A stretch of 64,000 bases of DNA, from NCBI GenBank assembly GCA_025936175.1, contig JAICTV010000001.1:1-64000 (forward strand), written 5' to 3'. Source of the stretch: Phycisphaerae bacterium. GTDB taxonomy: Bacteria > Planctomycetota > Phycisphaerae > Tepidisphaerales > Tepidisphaeraceae. The notes below the pieces were generated by a model that was not told where the DNA came from, did not search any database, and saw only the letters and a program-made list of their open reading frames with translations. The position numbers and the translations under genes were made by a program. Numbering within the stretch: the stretch's first letter is position 1; the number at the start of each line of letters is the position of its first letter. Shown one piece after another: positions 1-6,610 of this stretch.

Positions 1-90
1 CCACCCTCGACGATGCCGGCACAGGATTCACCTGGCGGCGGTGGCGGTGGTGGGGGTCGAAACCGCTCTCGCTATAGTGCCGTCAACTGA
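1..90 (+). CDS. Possible C-terminal end of a gene cut by the window edge
   Basis: An open frame enters from the left edge in frame 1 and ends at the TGA at 88-90. It would encode a tail containing eight consecutive glycines followed by RNRSRYSAVN. There is no recognisable domain and the sequence is low-complexity, so it could be a glycine-rich tail of a real protein or chance. It ends just before the next gene on the same strand, which fits an operon but does not prove coding. Confidence 0.22.
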   Translation, partial: PPSTMPAQDSPGGGGGGGGRNRSRYSAVN

Positions 91-95
91 AGGCG

Positions 96-539
96 ATGAC
101 GATGCCAGACATCGCAATTGACAAAGCAAAGTGGCATTACGAGGGACGGTTTCCAAACGGTCTGCCGAAGGACCAAGCATATGTTCATATCGGTTTTGTC
201 CTTGGCTGGCTTGCCGACAACGATGCCTTCTCTGAGGAGACCACGGCGGATTTTGCGGATGAATTGCAGCGCTTCCGCAAGCGTGAAATGACAGCGACAA
301 CGCTCGCGAAAGTGATGGACGGTGCAATAAGCACGGAAATGTGCAAGCCCGATCTCGCGGAGTTCCTACAGCGTTACTACAAGGAAGGGCCTTTTTACGA
401 TGATTACTCCGATCTGATGCCGAACAATTCTCCCTCGCTCTATCACATGCTCGACCTGTGGAGTAATTATCAGGCTGTCTCGCGGTTATTGAGCCGACGT
501 TTCACAGAATTTCAGCAAGCGCGCGAGAAACGGGTGTAG
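96..539 (+). CDS. Small protein of unknown function with FxxGWLADND motif
   Basis: This 147-residue soluble protein has no signal peptide or membrane segment. The N-terminal half carries a WHYEG...LPKDQAYVHIGFVLGWLADND block that resembles a family of small acidic bacterial proteins of unknown function (the DUF7832 type, from memory). The C-terminal part is rich in aromatic residues (YYKEGPFYDDY). Two in-frame start codons exist. AAGG at 90-93 is too close to the ATG at 96 but well placed for the ATG at 102, so translation may begin at 102. Base composition is less G+C-rich than neighbouring genes, which may hint at later acquisition. Some relatives of this kind are called immunity proteins, but no toxin gene is visible, so no function is assigned. 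Confidence 0.7.
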   Translation: MTMPDIAIDKAKWHYEGRFPNGLPKDQAYVHIGFVLGWLADNDAFSEETTADFADELQRFRKREMTATTLAKVMDGAISTEMCKPDLAEFLQRYYKEGPFYDDYSDLMPNNSPSLYHMLDLWSNYQAVSRLLSRRFTEFQQAREKRV

Positions 540-817
540 GTCGAACCAGCAATGCAGTTGGGGGAATCAAAAGTGACGCGGAGGGAATTAGAAGGCGGGG
601 GGGAATTAAAAGTGACGCGAGCTTTTATTGCGGAGTTGGCGGAAAATCTGCGTCCGTCTGCGTTCATCTGCGGTTTCAACCGCGCTTCCCTGGACTGTCT
701 TCGCGTTCGTCGCGCCTTCGTGGTTGAAATTAGTCTCCGCGCCTTCCTCCGCGGCTCCGCGGTTGCATTTGACGGCTCGGCGCTGGACGCGCCGCCGTGG
801 CCAGATAGATTTGGGCG
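540..817. repeat. Intergenic stretch with two repeat types
   Basis: No convincing gene is present. At 567-616 the phrase GGGAATYAAAAGTGACGCG occurs twice as a direct repeat. At about 647-772 three consecutive phrases of similar build follow: one based on TCTGCG..TCTGCG..TCTGCGGTT, one on CTTCGCG..TCGCGCC..TTCGTGGTT, and one on CTCCGCGCC..CTCCGCGG..CTCCGCGGTT. Each has three CTnCG-type units closed by GGTT. Similar phrases occur between genes in other planctomycete-like genomes as far as I recall. Open frames across this stretch are read-through of the repeats and are not annotated. Confidence 0.55.
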
Positions 818-1783
818 ATGATCTACGCCAACCTCCTCCACCTCTCCTACAACATGTGGGGCGACTGGGAGAATCCGGCCGTCAAGGGGACGTACTGGGC
901 CGCCAAGCCGTATCTCCGCTTCGACGAGAAGCTTTGGAATGATCTGCTCGTCGCCATGTCCAAGCGCGGCTTCAACATGGTCGTCATCGACGTTGGCGAT
1001 GGGATCGAGTTCTCATCGCGGCCGGAGATCGCGGTCAAGAATGCCTGGTCGCATGACAAGCTTCGCAGCGAGCTAAAGAAATGCCGGGAGATGGGGCTCG
1101 AGCCGATTCCGAAATTGAATTTCTCCACCTGTCACGACCAGTGGCTCGGCGTCTACGCGCGGATGGTCTCTACGCCGACGTACTACGACGTCTGCCGCGA
1201 TCTGATCGGCGAGACGATCGAGCTCTTTGATCGGCCGCGCTTCTTCCACCTCGGGATGGACGAGGAGGAGGCGGTGCATCAAGCGAACTTCGAGTACGCC
1301 TGCATGCGGCAGCACGGGCTGTGGAGTCGGGACCTGGCGTTCTTCTGCAAGGTGGTTGAAGAGAAGGGGCAAGGAAAAGTGCGGCCGTGGATGTGGGGGG
1401 ATTATGTGTGGAATCACAAGGAGTCGTTCTACCGCGACGTCTCCAAGAACATCCTGCAGAGCAACTGGTACCGCGACCCGGTGCGCGGGGACGCGAAGAG
1501 CGTGTACGGCGGCGTGTTCAACGACTCCATCGAATGCGTCCGGACGTTCGAGGAAGTGGACAAGGCGGGGTATGACCAGGTGCCGACGGTGAGCAACTGG
1601 GAAACGCCGGAGAATATCTATCAAACGATCCGGTGGTGTCGGGAGAAGTTGTCGAAGGAGCGCCTTAAGGGTTTCTTTCTGACGCCGTGGCGGCCGACGG
1701 TCGAGGAGACCCGCGATCGGCACATGGACGCGATCGAGCGTTTCGCGCTGGCGATCGGGGAGCTGCGCGGTGGAAAAACGTAG
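818..1783 (+). CDS. GH20-like hydrolase domain protein
   Basis: This 321-residue protein looks like a TIM-barrel of the family 20 glycoside hydrolase type (beta-N-acetylhexosaminidases). The motif FFHLGMDEEE at 142-151 corresponds to the HxGxDE signature, in which the Asp-Glu pair handles the substrate-assisted mechanism. Aromatic residues typical of sugar binding follow (WMWGDYVW, SNWYRD, NWETPENIYQT). It is shorter than full-length GH20 enzymes, has no N-terminal accessory domain and shows no signal peptide, so substrate and activity are uncertain. The start at 818 is preferred because the barrel begins at once with LLHLSYNMWGDW. The stop codon lies inside the left arm of an inverted repeat (1779-1864). 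Function is by motif resemblance only. Confidence 0.72.
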   Translation: MIYANLLHLSYNMWGDWENPAVKGTYWAAKPYLRFDEKLWNDLLVAMSKRGFNMVVIDVGDGIEFSSRPEIAVKNAWSHDKLRSELKKCREMGLEPIPKLNFSTCHDQWLGVYARMVSTPTYYDVCRDLIGETIELFDRPRFFHLGMDEEEAVHQANFEYACMRQHGLWSRDLAFFCKVVEEKGQGKVRPWMWGDYVWNHKESFYRDVSKNILQSNWYRDPVRGDAKSVYGGVFNDSIECVRTFEEVDKAGYDQVPTVSNWETPENIYQTIRWCREKLSKERLKGFFLTPWRPTVEETRDRHMDAIERFALAIGELRGGKT

Positions 1784-1864
1784 ATAGTAGATGGTGGATC
1801 GTAGATGGTGGAAGAGGGGCTGCCGTCCTCCTCACCATCCACGATCCACCATCCACTATCCACG
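1779..1864. repeat. Long inverted repeat of GATGGTGGAT type
   Basis: Two 32-base arms (1779-1810 and 1833-1864) are complementary except at three positions, with a 22-base loop. The arms are themselves built of short TAGATGGTGGAT-like units. On plus-strand RNA the three odd pairs are A-C mismatches; on minus-strand RNA all three become G-U pairs. The left arm contains the stop codon of the upstream gene. There is no T-run, so it is not an obvious intrinsic terminator. Confidence 0.75.
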
Positions 1865-1881
1865 TGTTCGCCTTTCCCCGG

Positions 1882-1887
1882 TATAAC
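1882..1887 (+). promoter_or_regulatory. Candidate -10 hexamer (TATAAC), leaderless spacing
   Basis: TATAAC lies 9 nt before the ATG at 1897 and no Shine-Dalgarno sequence is visible. A start of transcription about 7 nt downstream would leave almost no leader. The same arrangement recurs at several genes in the window. Confidence 0.35.
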
Positions 1888-1896
1888 TGCCCGCCT

Positions 1897-3669
1897 ATGC
1901 GAGTGCTCATCGCCTTCGTCTTGTCCGTGGCTTCCACTGCGATCGCCGCCACGCCAACCTCGCCCGCTTCACGTCCGACGACCAAACCTGTTCCCGATCC
2001 CAACCACGCGCTGATCATCCGTCACGGGAAGATCGTCGACGGGGCGGGGAATCCGTGGTTCTACGGCGACGTGCTGGTTCACGGCGGGGAGATCGCGGCG
2101 ATCGGGAACATCGCGCCGCGAACAGGGGGGGCCGGAGCGGAAGAAATCGATGCGACGGGGCTGGTCGTCGCGCCCGGCTTCATCGACGTACACACGCACG
2201 CGGATCGCGACGTCCTCCGCTCGCCGCTGGCGGAAAACTTCGTGCGCGACGGGGTGACGACCATCGTCACCGGCAATTGCGGCTATGGCGTGCGCGATGT
2301 GGGCGAGTATTTCCGCGGCATCCGCCAGCGCGGGGCGGCGATCAATGTCGCCACGCTCATCGGGCACAACGCGGTGCTCGAAGCCGTCAAGGGCGGCGGC
2401 GATGCGCGGCTCACGCCGGAGCAGATGGCCAAAGCGAAGGAGATCATTCGCCAGGCGATGCGCGATGGCGCGGTGGGGATGTCCACGGGGTTGATCTATC
2501 GGCCCGGCATGTACTCGCCGCCGGAGGAGATCATCGAGCTGCAGAAAGTCGCCGCGGAGTTCGGCGGGATTTATGCGACGCACATGCGCAACGAAGGAAG
2601 CGGCATCCTCGACGCGATCGATGAGGCGCTGCGGGTCGGACGCGAGGCGCATTGCCGGGTGGAGATCTCGCACTTCAAGCTGCCCAGCGACGTGGCGCAC
2701 AAGATCGGCGGGGCAAATACGACGCTCGGGAAAGTGTTGGCCGCGCGGACCGACGGAGAAGAAGTGTGGCTCGATCAGTATCCCTACACCGCGTCGAGCA
2801 CGAGCATCAGCGTGATGCTGCCGGACTGGGTGTACGACAAGGGGAACGATGAGGCGAAGAAGCGGCTGGATGATCCGCAGCAGGTCAGGAAGATGCTCGC
2901 GGACATGAAAGATCAGTACGAGACGAAACGGCATCGGCCGAACCTTGGCTACGCGGTCATCAGCAGTTGCAAGAACGATCCCGCTTTCGTCGGCCGCAAC
3001 CTGTACGAGGTGGCGCAGATCATCAAGCTGCGGCAGCAAAACCAGGGGAAGGATGTCGAGCTGCTCGACAGGGCGACACAAGTGTCGCCCCTACCTGACG
3101 TGACGATGGAGGAGCAGTATCAGGCGGTGATCGACATCTGCCGCCGCGGCGGGGCGAGCTGCGTTTTTCACACGATGGATGAACAGGAGGTCAAAGACAT
3201 CCTCAGTTGCCCGCTCGTCGCCGTCGCCTCCGACAGCGGCATTCGCGACTTCGGCTCCGGTCAGCCGCACCCGCGCGGCTACGGCACCAACTGCCGCGTG
3301 CTCGGGCGATACGTGCGCGAGCTCCACGTCATTACGTTAGAAGACGCGGTTCGCAAGATGACCTCGCTGCCGGCGACGGCGTTTCGATTCTCTCGTCGCG
3401 GATTCATCCGGCCCGGCTACGTCGCCGATCTGACGATATTCGATCCGAATACGGTGACCGATAAAGCGACTTTCGAGAAGCCGCACCAGTACTCGCAGGG
3501 CATACGATTCGTCATCGTGCACGGTTATCCGGTCCTCCGCGACGGCGAGATGACGGGGATGCTGAGCGGCGGGCCCGTGCTCGGCCCCGGCGCGGGCGCG
3601 GGCGCGGGGGTGGGCGCGGGGGCGAAACCGTCGGCGGTGGCCGCAGACGGGATTCCCTCTGGCCGATAA
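1897..3669 (+). CDS. Exported N-acyl-D-amino-acid deacylase family amidohydrolase
   Basis: This 590-residue enzyme belongs to the metal-dependent amidohydrolase superfamily, D-aminoacylase branch, which removes acyl groups from N-acyl-D-amino acids or related amides. A signal peptide covers about residues 1-18. The beta-sandwich start ALIIRHGKIVDGAGNPWFYGDV is followed by the metal motif FIDVHTHAD (His99, His101), then YATHMRNEG, VEISHFKLP and VASDSGI, which supply the later His and Asp ligands. The ATG at 1897 is chosen over upstream read-through because it begins the signal peptide. Oddities: a palindromic repeat element lies in frame at 3070-3094, near residues 391-400, and the C-terminus is a low-complexity GPGAGAGAGVGAGAK tail. 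The family is clear; the substrate is not. Confidence 0.87.
   Translation: MRVLIAFVLSVASTAIAATPTSPASRPTTKPVPDPNHALIIRHGKIVDGAGNPWFYGDVLVHGGEIAAIGNIAPRTGGAGAEEIDATGLVVAPGFIDVHTHADRDVLRSPLAENFVRDGVTTIVTGNCGYGVRDVGEYFRGIRQRGAAINVATLIGHNAVLEAVKGGGDARLTPEQMAKAKEIIRQAMRDGAVGMSTGLIYRPGMYSPPEEIIELQKVAAEFGGIYATHMRNEGSGILDAIDEALRVGREAHCRVEISHFKLPSDVAHKIGGANTTLGKVLAARTDGEEVWLDQYPYTASSTSISVMLPDWVYDKGNDEAKKRLDDPQQVRKMLADMKDQYETKRHRPNLGYAVISSCKNDPAFVGRNLYEVAQIIKLRQQNQGKDVELLDRATQVSPLPDVTMEEQYQAVIDICRRGGASCVFHTMDEQEVKDILSCPLVAVASDSGIRDFGSGQPHPRGYGTNCRVLGRYVRELHVITLEDAVRKMTSLPATAFRFSRRGFIRPGYVADLTIFDPNTVTDKATFEKPHQYSQGIRFVIVHGYPVLRDGEMTGMLSGGPVLGPGAGAGAGVGAGAKPSAVAADGIPSGR
3070..3094. repeat. GGGCGAC-type palindromic repeat inside a coding region
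   Basis: AGGGCGACACAAGTGTCGCC plus CCTAC matches the intergenic element seen at 59734-59758 in 22 of 25 positions. It folds as GGGCGACAC/GTGTCGCCC around AA. Relative to the intergenic copies, one stem pair has changed from G-C to A-T on both sides. Here it is read as the protein stretch DRATQVSPLP. Confidence 0.75.
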
Positions 3670-3670
3670 T
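3665..3670 (+). promoter_or_regulatory. Candidate -10 hexamer (GATAAT)
   Basis: GATAAT overlaps the stop codon of the deacylase gene and lies 11 nt before the ATG at 3682. No Shine-Dalgarno sequence is apparent. It is weak alone and listed because the spacing matches other cases. Confidence 0.25.
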
Positions 3671-3681
3671 GTAGATACGTG

Positions 3682-4695
3682 ATGCTTCGATCCCTCTCTC
3701 GTTCGACGCTGATCTCCGCGATTTTCGCGGCCGCCGCCGCCGTCGCGGCCGCGCTCACCGGCGTCGGCTGCGACCGCGGGCCCGCGCCGTCCGATCGTCC
3801 TGAGGCTCAGATCGAGGCGCAGAAGTCGGCGGCGACCCGGCCGGCCGGCCCGAGTGCGATCGAGCTGGGCGATCCGCTCGCGCCGATGCGCAAGCGCGCC
3901 GAGGGCGGCGACGTCTCGGCGATGATCACGCTCGGCCGGACGTATGAGTCGCTCGGCACCGCCGACGGCAAGCGGCAGGCGAAGGAGTGGTATCAGAAAG
4001 CCGCCGCCACCGGCGACCCGTCGGCGCAGGAAGCGCTCAAGAACCTGGAAGCGGCCGCGTCGCAGCCGAGCGTCGCCGCGGCCGGCGCGGACGCGTCGGG
4101 CGCCGCCGCCGACGCGGCCGAGCCGCTGATCCAAAACTCGGTGCCGGGCGTCGGCGGCGCGACGACCGCGCCGTCGGCCGGCTCGTCGCCGCCGCCCCAG
4201 GCGCGTGCGACGACAGCGCCCTCAAGTCCGGCGGACCTGGCGCATCTCAAGTGGGCGGAGGTCGTCGGCAGCGTCGATACCAGGGATTTCGTCAACGTCG
4301 CCAGGCCGGACTACGTCCCCAAGCCGGGGATGCCGCCGGCCTTCGTCGGACTTTCCGCCTCGCCCGACAAGACGATGACGATCGCCGGCAGCGGCCCGAC
4401 CGGCGATGACATCCAGATGGTCAGCGTCGTCATTCGCGTCCGCAACCGTCAGGACCTGGGCAACTCCACCCGCGTGCTGCAGGGCGCGGCCGTGGTGAAC
4501 AAGGTCACCCGCGAGAACGTCACGCAGAAAGAGTTCATCGACTGGGTCGGACAGTACCTCCAGACCAACACCGACTCCGAGCCGATCTATCGCAACGGCT
4601 GGCGCATCAGCATCAGCGGCCCGGCGGGCAAGGGCATGCGTGATCCCAAGGAATACCTCGGGGCGGCGGTGCTCATTGAGATGAAGAAGGCATAG
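3682..4695 (+). CDS. Exported protein with Sel1-like repeat
   Basis: This 337-residue protein starts with a hydrophobic signal (LISAIFAAAAAVAAALTGVGC) that could be a lipoprotein signal, although the residue three before the Cys is Gly rather than the usual Leu/Val. Residues about 60-115 contain one clear Sel1/TPR-like unit (MRKRAEGGDVSAMITLGRTY, then KEWYQKAAATGDPSAQEAL). A long Ala/Pro/Ser-rich linker follows. The C-terminal 160 residues, ending in IYRNGWRISISGPAGKGMRD, are not recognised. A GTG at 3679 is an alternative start, but the ATG at 3682 is preferred. Sel1 repeats usually serve protein-protein contacts. It lies 12 bases after the deacylase stop and may be co-transcribed. A GC-rich hairpin (4704-4722) follows the gene. 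Confidence 0.75.
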   Translation: MLRSLSRSTLISAIFAAAAAVAAALTGVGCDRGPAPSDRPEAQIEAQKSAATRPAGPSAIELGDPLAPMRKRAEGGDVSAMITLGRTYESLGTADGKRQAKEWYQKAAATGDPSAQEALKNLEAAASQPSVAAAGADASGAAADAAEPLIQNSVPGVGGATTAPSAGSSPPPQARATTAPSSPADLAHLKWAEVVGSVDTRDFVNVARPDYVPKPGMPPAFVGLSASPDKTMTIAGSGPTGDDIQMVSVVIRVRNRQDLGNSTRVLQGAAVVNKVTRENVTQKEFIDWVGQYLQTNTDSEPIYRNGWRISISGPAGKGMRDPKEYLGAAVLIEMKKA

Positions 4696-4703
4696 GCTCG
4701 GCT

Positions 4704-4722
4704 CCTCGCGCGCGGCGCGAGG
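4704..4722 (+). terminator. GC-rich hairpin after Sel1-repeat gene
   Basis: An 8-bp stem CCTCGCGC/GCGCGAGG with loop GCG lies 9 bases after the stop codon. No T-run follows, so it may be an mRNA 3' structure or a Rho-dependent end rather than a classical terminator. Confidence 0.3.
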
Positions 4723-4868
4723 CCCGCCGCCGCCACACGATTCTGCGATTCCATCTCAGTTTCATACTTGCACGAAATCGCCGTTGCGATGATCGGCCGG
4801 ATGCGATTAACCTTCGCTGACGCCCACGCATCGCGCGCGGGCACGACTTGTCAAAAAGGGAAGGGGCG

Positions 4869-5663
4869 ATGACCTCACGCAACCGCATCCGTTTCGTCAT
4901 GGCGCTTCTCATCACCGCCTTGATCACGATCGTCGGCGTGACGCCGGCGCGCGCGACGACGGTTACCTACAACATCGATCAAGCTCAAAGCTCGCTGCTG
5001 ATCTCCGGCGACCTCACGGGAAATCCGTCGAGCCAGCAGACGAGCAACAGCCTTTCGACCAGCTATACCGGCACGATCGTGGCCGACCTGCAGCCGGGCA
5101 AGATCGCCTTCCCCGGCGGTAGCGCGATTGACGCGGCGCTCCAGCCGGTCAACCAGCAGCCGCGCGCGGATGCGACGCCGGGAAGCGCCCCGGCCGACTA
5201 CGGCCGCACGGCGCCCGGTCCTTTCTCGTCCACCGCGCTCGAAGCGCTGCGCAACTTCGTGCTCGACATCGAGGACGACACCTTCGGCGCCGGCATCACG
5301 CTCAGCGGCAACAATTTCGCCAGCAACTCCCTCATCATCGACATCGCCGGCGGCGACAGCGACGTGCTGTACGGCTCAACGCCGGCGGAAGTCAGCCTGA
5401 GCGGCAAGGGGACAGCCAACGGCAGCGGCGGCGGGGCCTCGAGCGTCGTGCAGGGCGGCGGGATCGAGACGCTCACGCTCAAGATCAGCAGCGGGTCGAT
5501 CGGCTACAGCATCGCCCAGAGCTCGGACAGCTCGATCAGCTTCAGCGGAACGATCGTCGCGACGCGCGCGGTACCCGAGCCGGCGACGATATCGGCGCTG
5601 GCGCTGTTTGTCGGGATGCCCCTCATGCAGCGCCGTACGCATCGTGCGCACGATCGTCGCTGA
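4869..5663 (+). CDS. PEP-CTERM-type exported protein
   Basis: This 264-residue protein has an N-terminal signal peptide (VMALLITALITIVGVTPARA, about residues 10-30) and a C-terminal sorting tail: AVPEPATISALALF, a short hydrophobic stretch, then the basic QRRTHRAHDRR. PEP-CTERM tails are recognised by exosortase and often mark secreted, extracellular-matrix-linked proteins. The middle is Ser/Gly/Thr-rich and predicted beta-rich (VTYNIDQAQSSLLISGDLTG, GSIGYSIAQSSDSSISFSGT), with no enzyme motif. The ATG at 4869 is chosen because AAGGGAAGGGG lies directly upstream and the signal peptide begins there. No exosortase gene is in this window. Function unknown. Confidence 0.8.
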   Translation: MTSRNRIRFVMALLITALITIVGVTPARATTVTYNIDQAQSSLLISGDLTGNPSSQQTSNSLSTSYTGTIVADLQPGKIAFPGGSAIDAALQPVNQQPRADATPGSAPADYGRTAPGPFSSTALEALRNFVLDIEDDTFGAGITLSGNNFASNSLIIDIAGGDSDVLYGSTPAEVSLSGKGTANGSGGGASSVVQGGGIETLTLKISSGSIGYSIAQSSDSSISFSGTIVATRAVPEPATISALALFVGMPLMQRRTHRAHDRR

Positions 5664-5776
5664 TGCTCAAGACAAGCGGCCTGTCGCGCGCCGCGGCAGG
5701 GCGAAGCGCCGCCGACATCTCACGCGTGGAGTCCCCGCTCGTCCGCCGGATGAAGACCAGCGCCCCGCCGTGCGTC

Positions 5777-5937
5777 GTTGGGTTCGATTTGTAATCCGCG
5801 AGGGGACGAAATCACCTCCTTTCCGCGTTCTTGCCCTGACAACGCGGTTTTTCGTTGGCTTCGATTGGGTTCGTTTTCCTCCATTCGGGTTCGATAGCAC
5901 ATTCAAGCGCGCGCTCGAATGTGCCGTTGGCTTCGTT
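5777..5937. repeat. TTGGGTTCGATT repeats with a 28-base palindrome
   Basis: Variants of GTTGG(G/C)TTCG(A/T)TT occur at 5777-5790, 5854-5879 (two abutting), 5884-5895 and 5926-5937. Within them, 5897-5924 reads GCACATTCAAGCGCG followed by CGCTCGAATGTGC, a palindrome with one mismatched pair. Read on the minus strand the motif gives AACGAAGCCAAC/AACCCAATCG phrases, which I recall as intergenic filler in planctomycete genomes. Confidence 0.5.
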
Positions 5938-6541
5938 CCGCACTCTCGCTTTGCGAACTGCCGGAAGCGGGCTGCTTCGGGGCATCGATCGCTGCTCAGT
6001 TGTCAAAGAGCAGAAGGATTCCCTCCCTATATCCCTGACGATTGCACGAACGTGATGATGGAATTGCAATCAAAGGACGAATTGTGGCGAAAACGAAAAA
6101 GAGTGTATTTTGTCTTTTGTATTGCGCCGGCACATCGCGGCGATAGGGTGGCCGGTGTCCGAATGCCACATTTTCGATTGGCGCCAAACTCGCGGCGAAT
6201 GTAAGCGCGTGTTTCATGGATGGTCACGCCGAAGGTGTCGACGAGATTTTGCGTTCAACGAGATTCAAAGTCACTCCGAGGCGTCGTAGCCATACCTGAG
6301 CCTTGGGGGCTTGGGCTGTGTTGATGCTGTCCAAATTGGATTAAGGGGCCAACGCACCGTGATGACCGGCGCCGGCAACGATCAGGTCTACGCGCAAGCC
6401 ACCCCGGGCGACGAGGGCTCGATCTGCTGGTCGATTTAGGCCAAGGCATCGGCGGTTCGGGCGACGGCCTGGGGCTCGAGAGCCTGAGCCGTACTCCGCG
6501 AAGGATCTGGCCGCGATCCGGAAGCGGCTCACCGTGGAACG

Positions 6542-6570
6542 CAGATGCTTCGGATTACCTCAGCATGACA
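6542..6570. repeat. TCATGCTGAGG-type repeat, single copy
   Basis: CAGATGCTTCGGATTACCTC followed by AGCATGACA matches both arms of the inverted pair at 58046-58113 with only a few differences, so this is a dispersed element with at least three copies in the window. Confidence 0.65.
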
Positions 6571-6610
6571 TAAGTGTCCGCCCGCGCGCTGCACCCGAGC
6601 GCGCACCGCT

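Larger units (their letters stand above)
5664..6610. other. Gene-poor 950-base region with repeats
   Basis: No open frame here looks like a conserved protein; those present do not keep a plausible coding pattern. Three things are visible. GTTGGSTTCGWTT motifs recur at 5777-5937. A near-perfect 28-base palindrome lies at 5897-5924. A single copy of the TCATGCTGAGG-type element lies at 6542-6570. About 6000-6200 is clearly more A+T-rich than the rest of the window. I see no transposase remnant, tRNA or rRNA. Confidence 0.5.

Noticed and set aside
96-539. Immunity protein of a toxin system
   Set aside because: Small acidic proteins of this look can be immunity proteins, but no toxin or secretion gene is adjacent in the window.
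6250-6600. Possible decayed transposase in the gene-poor gap
   Set aside because: Short translated pieces did not match any transposase motif I know, and no terminal inverted repeats or target duplications are visible.
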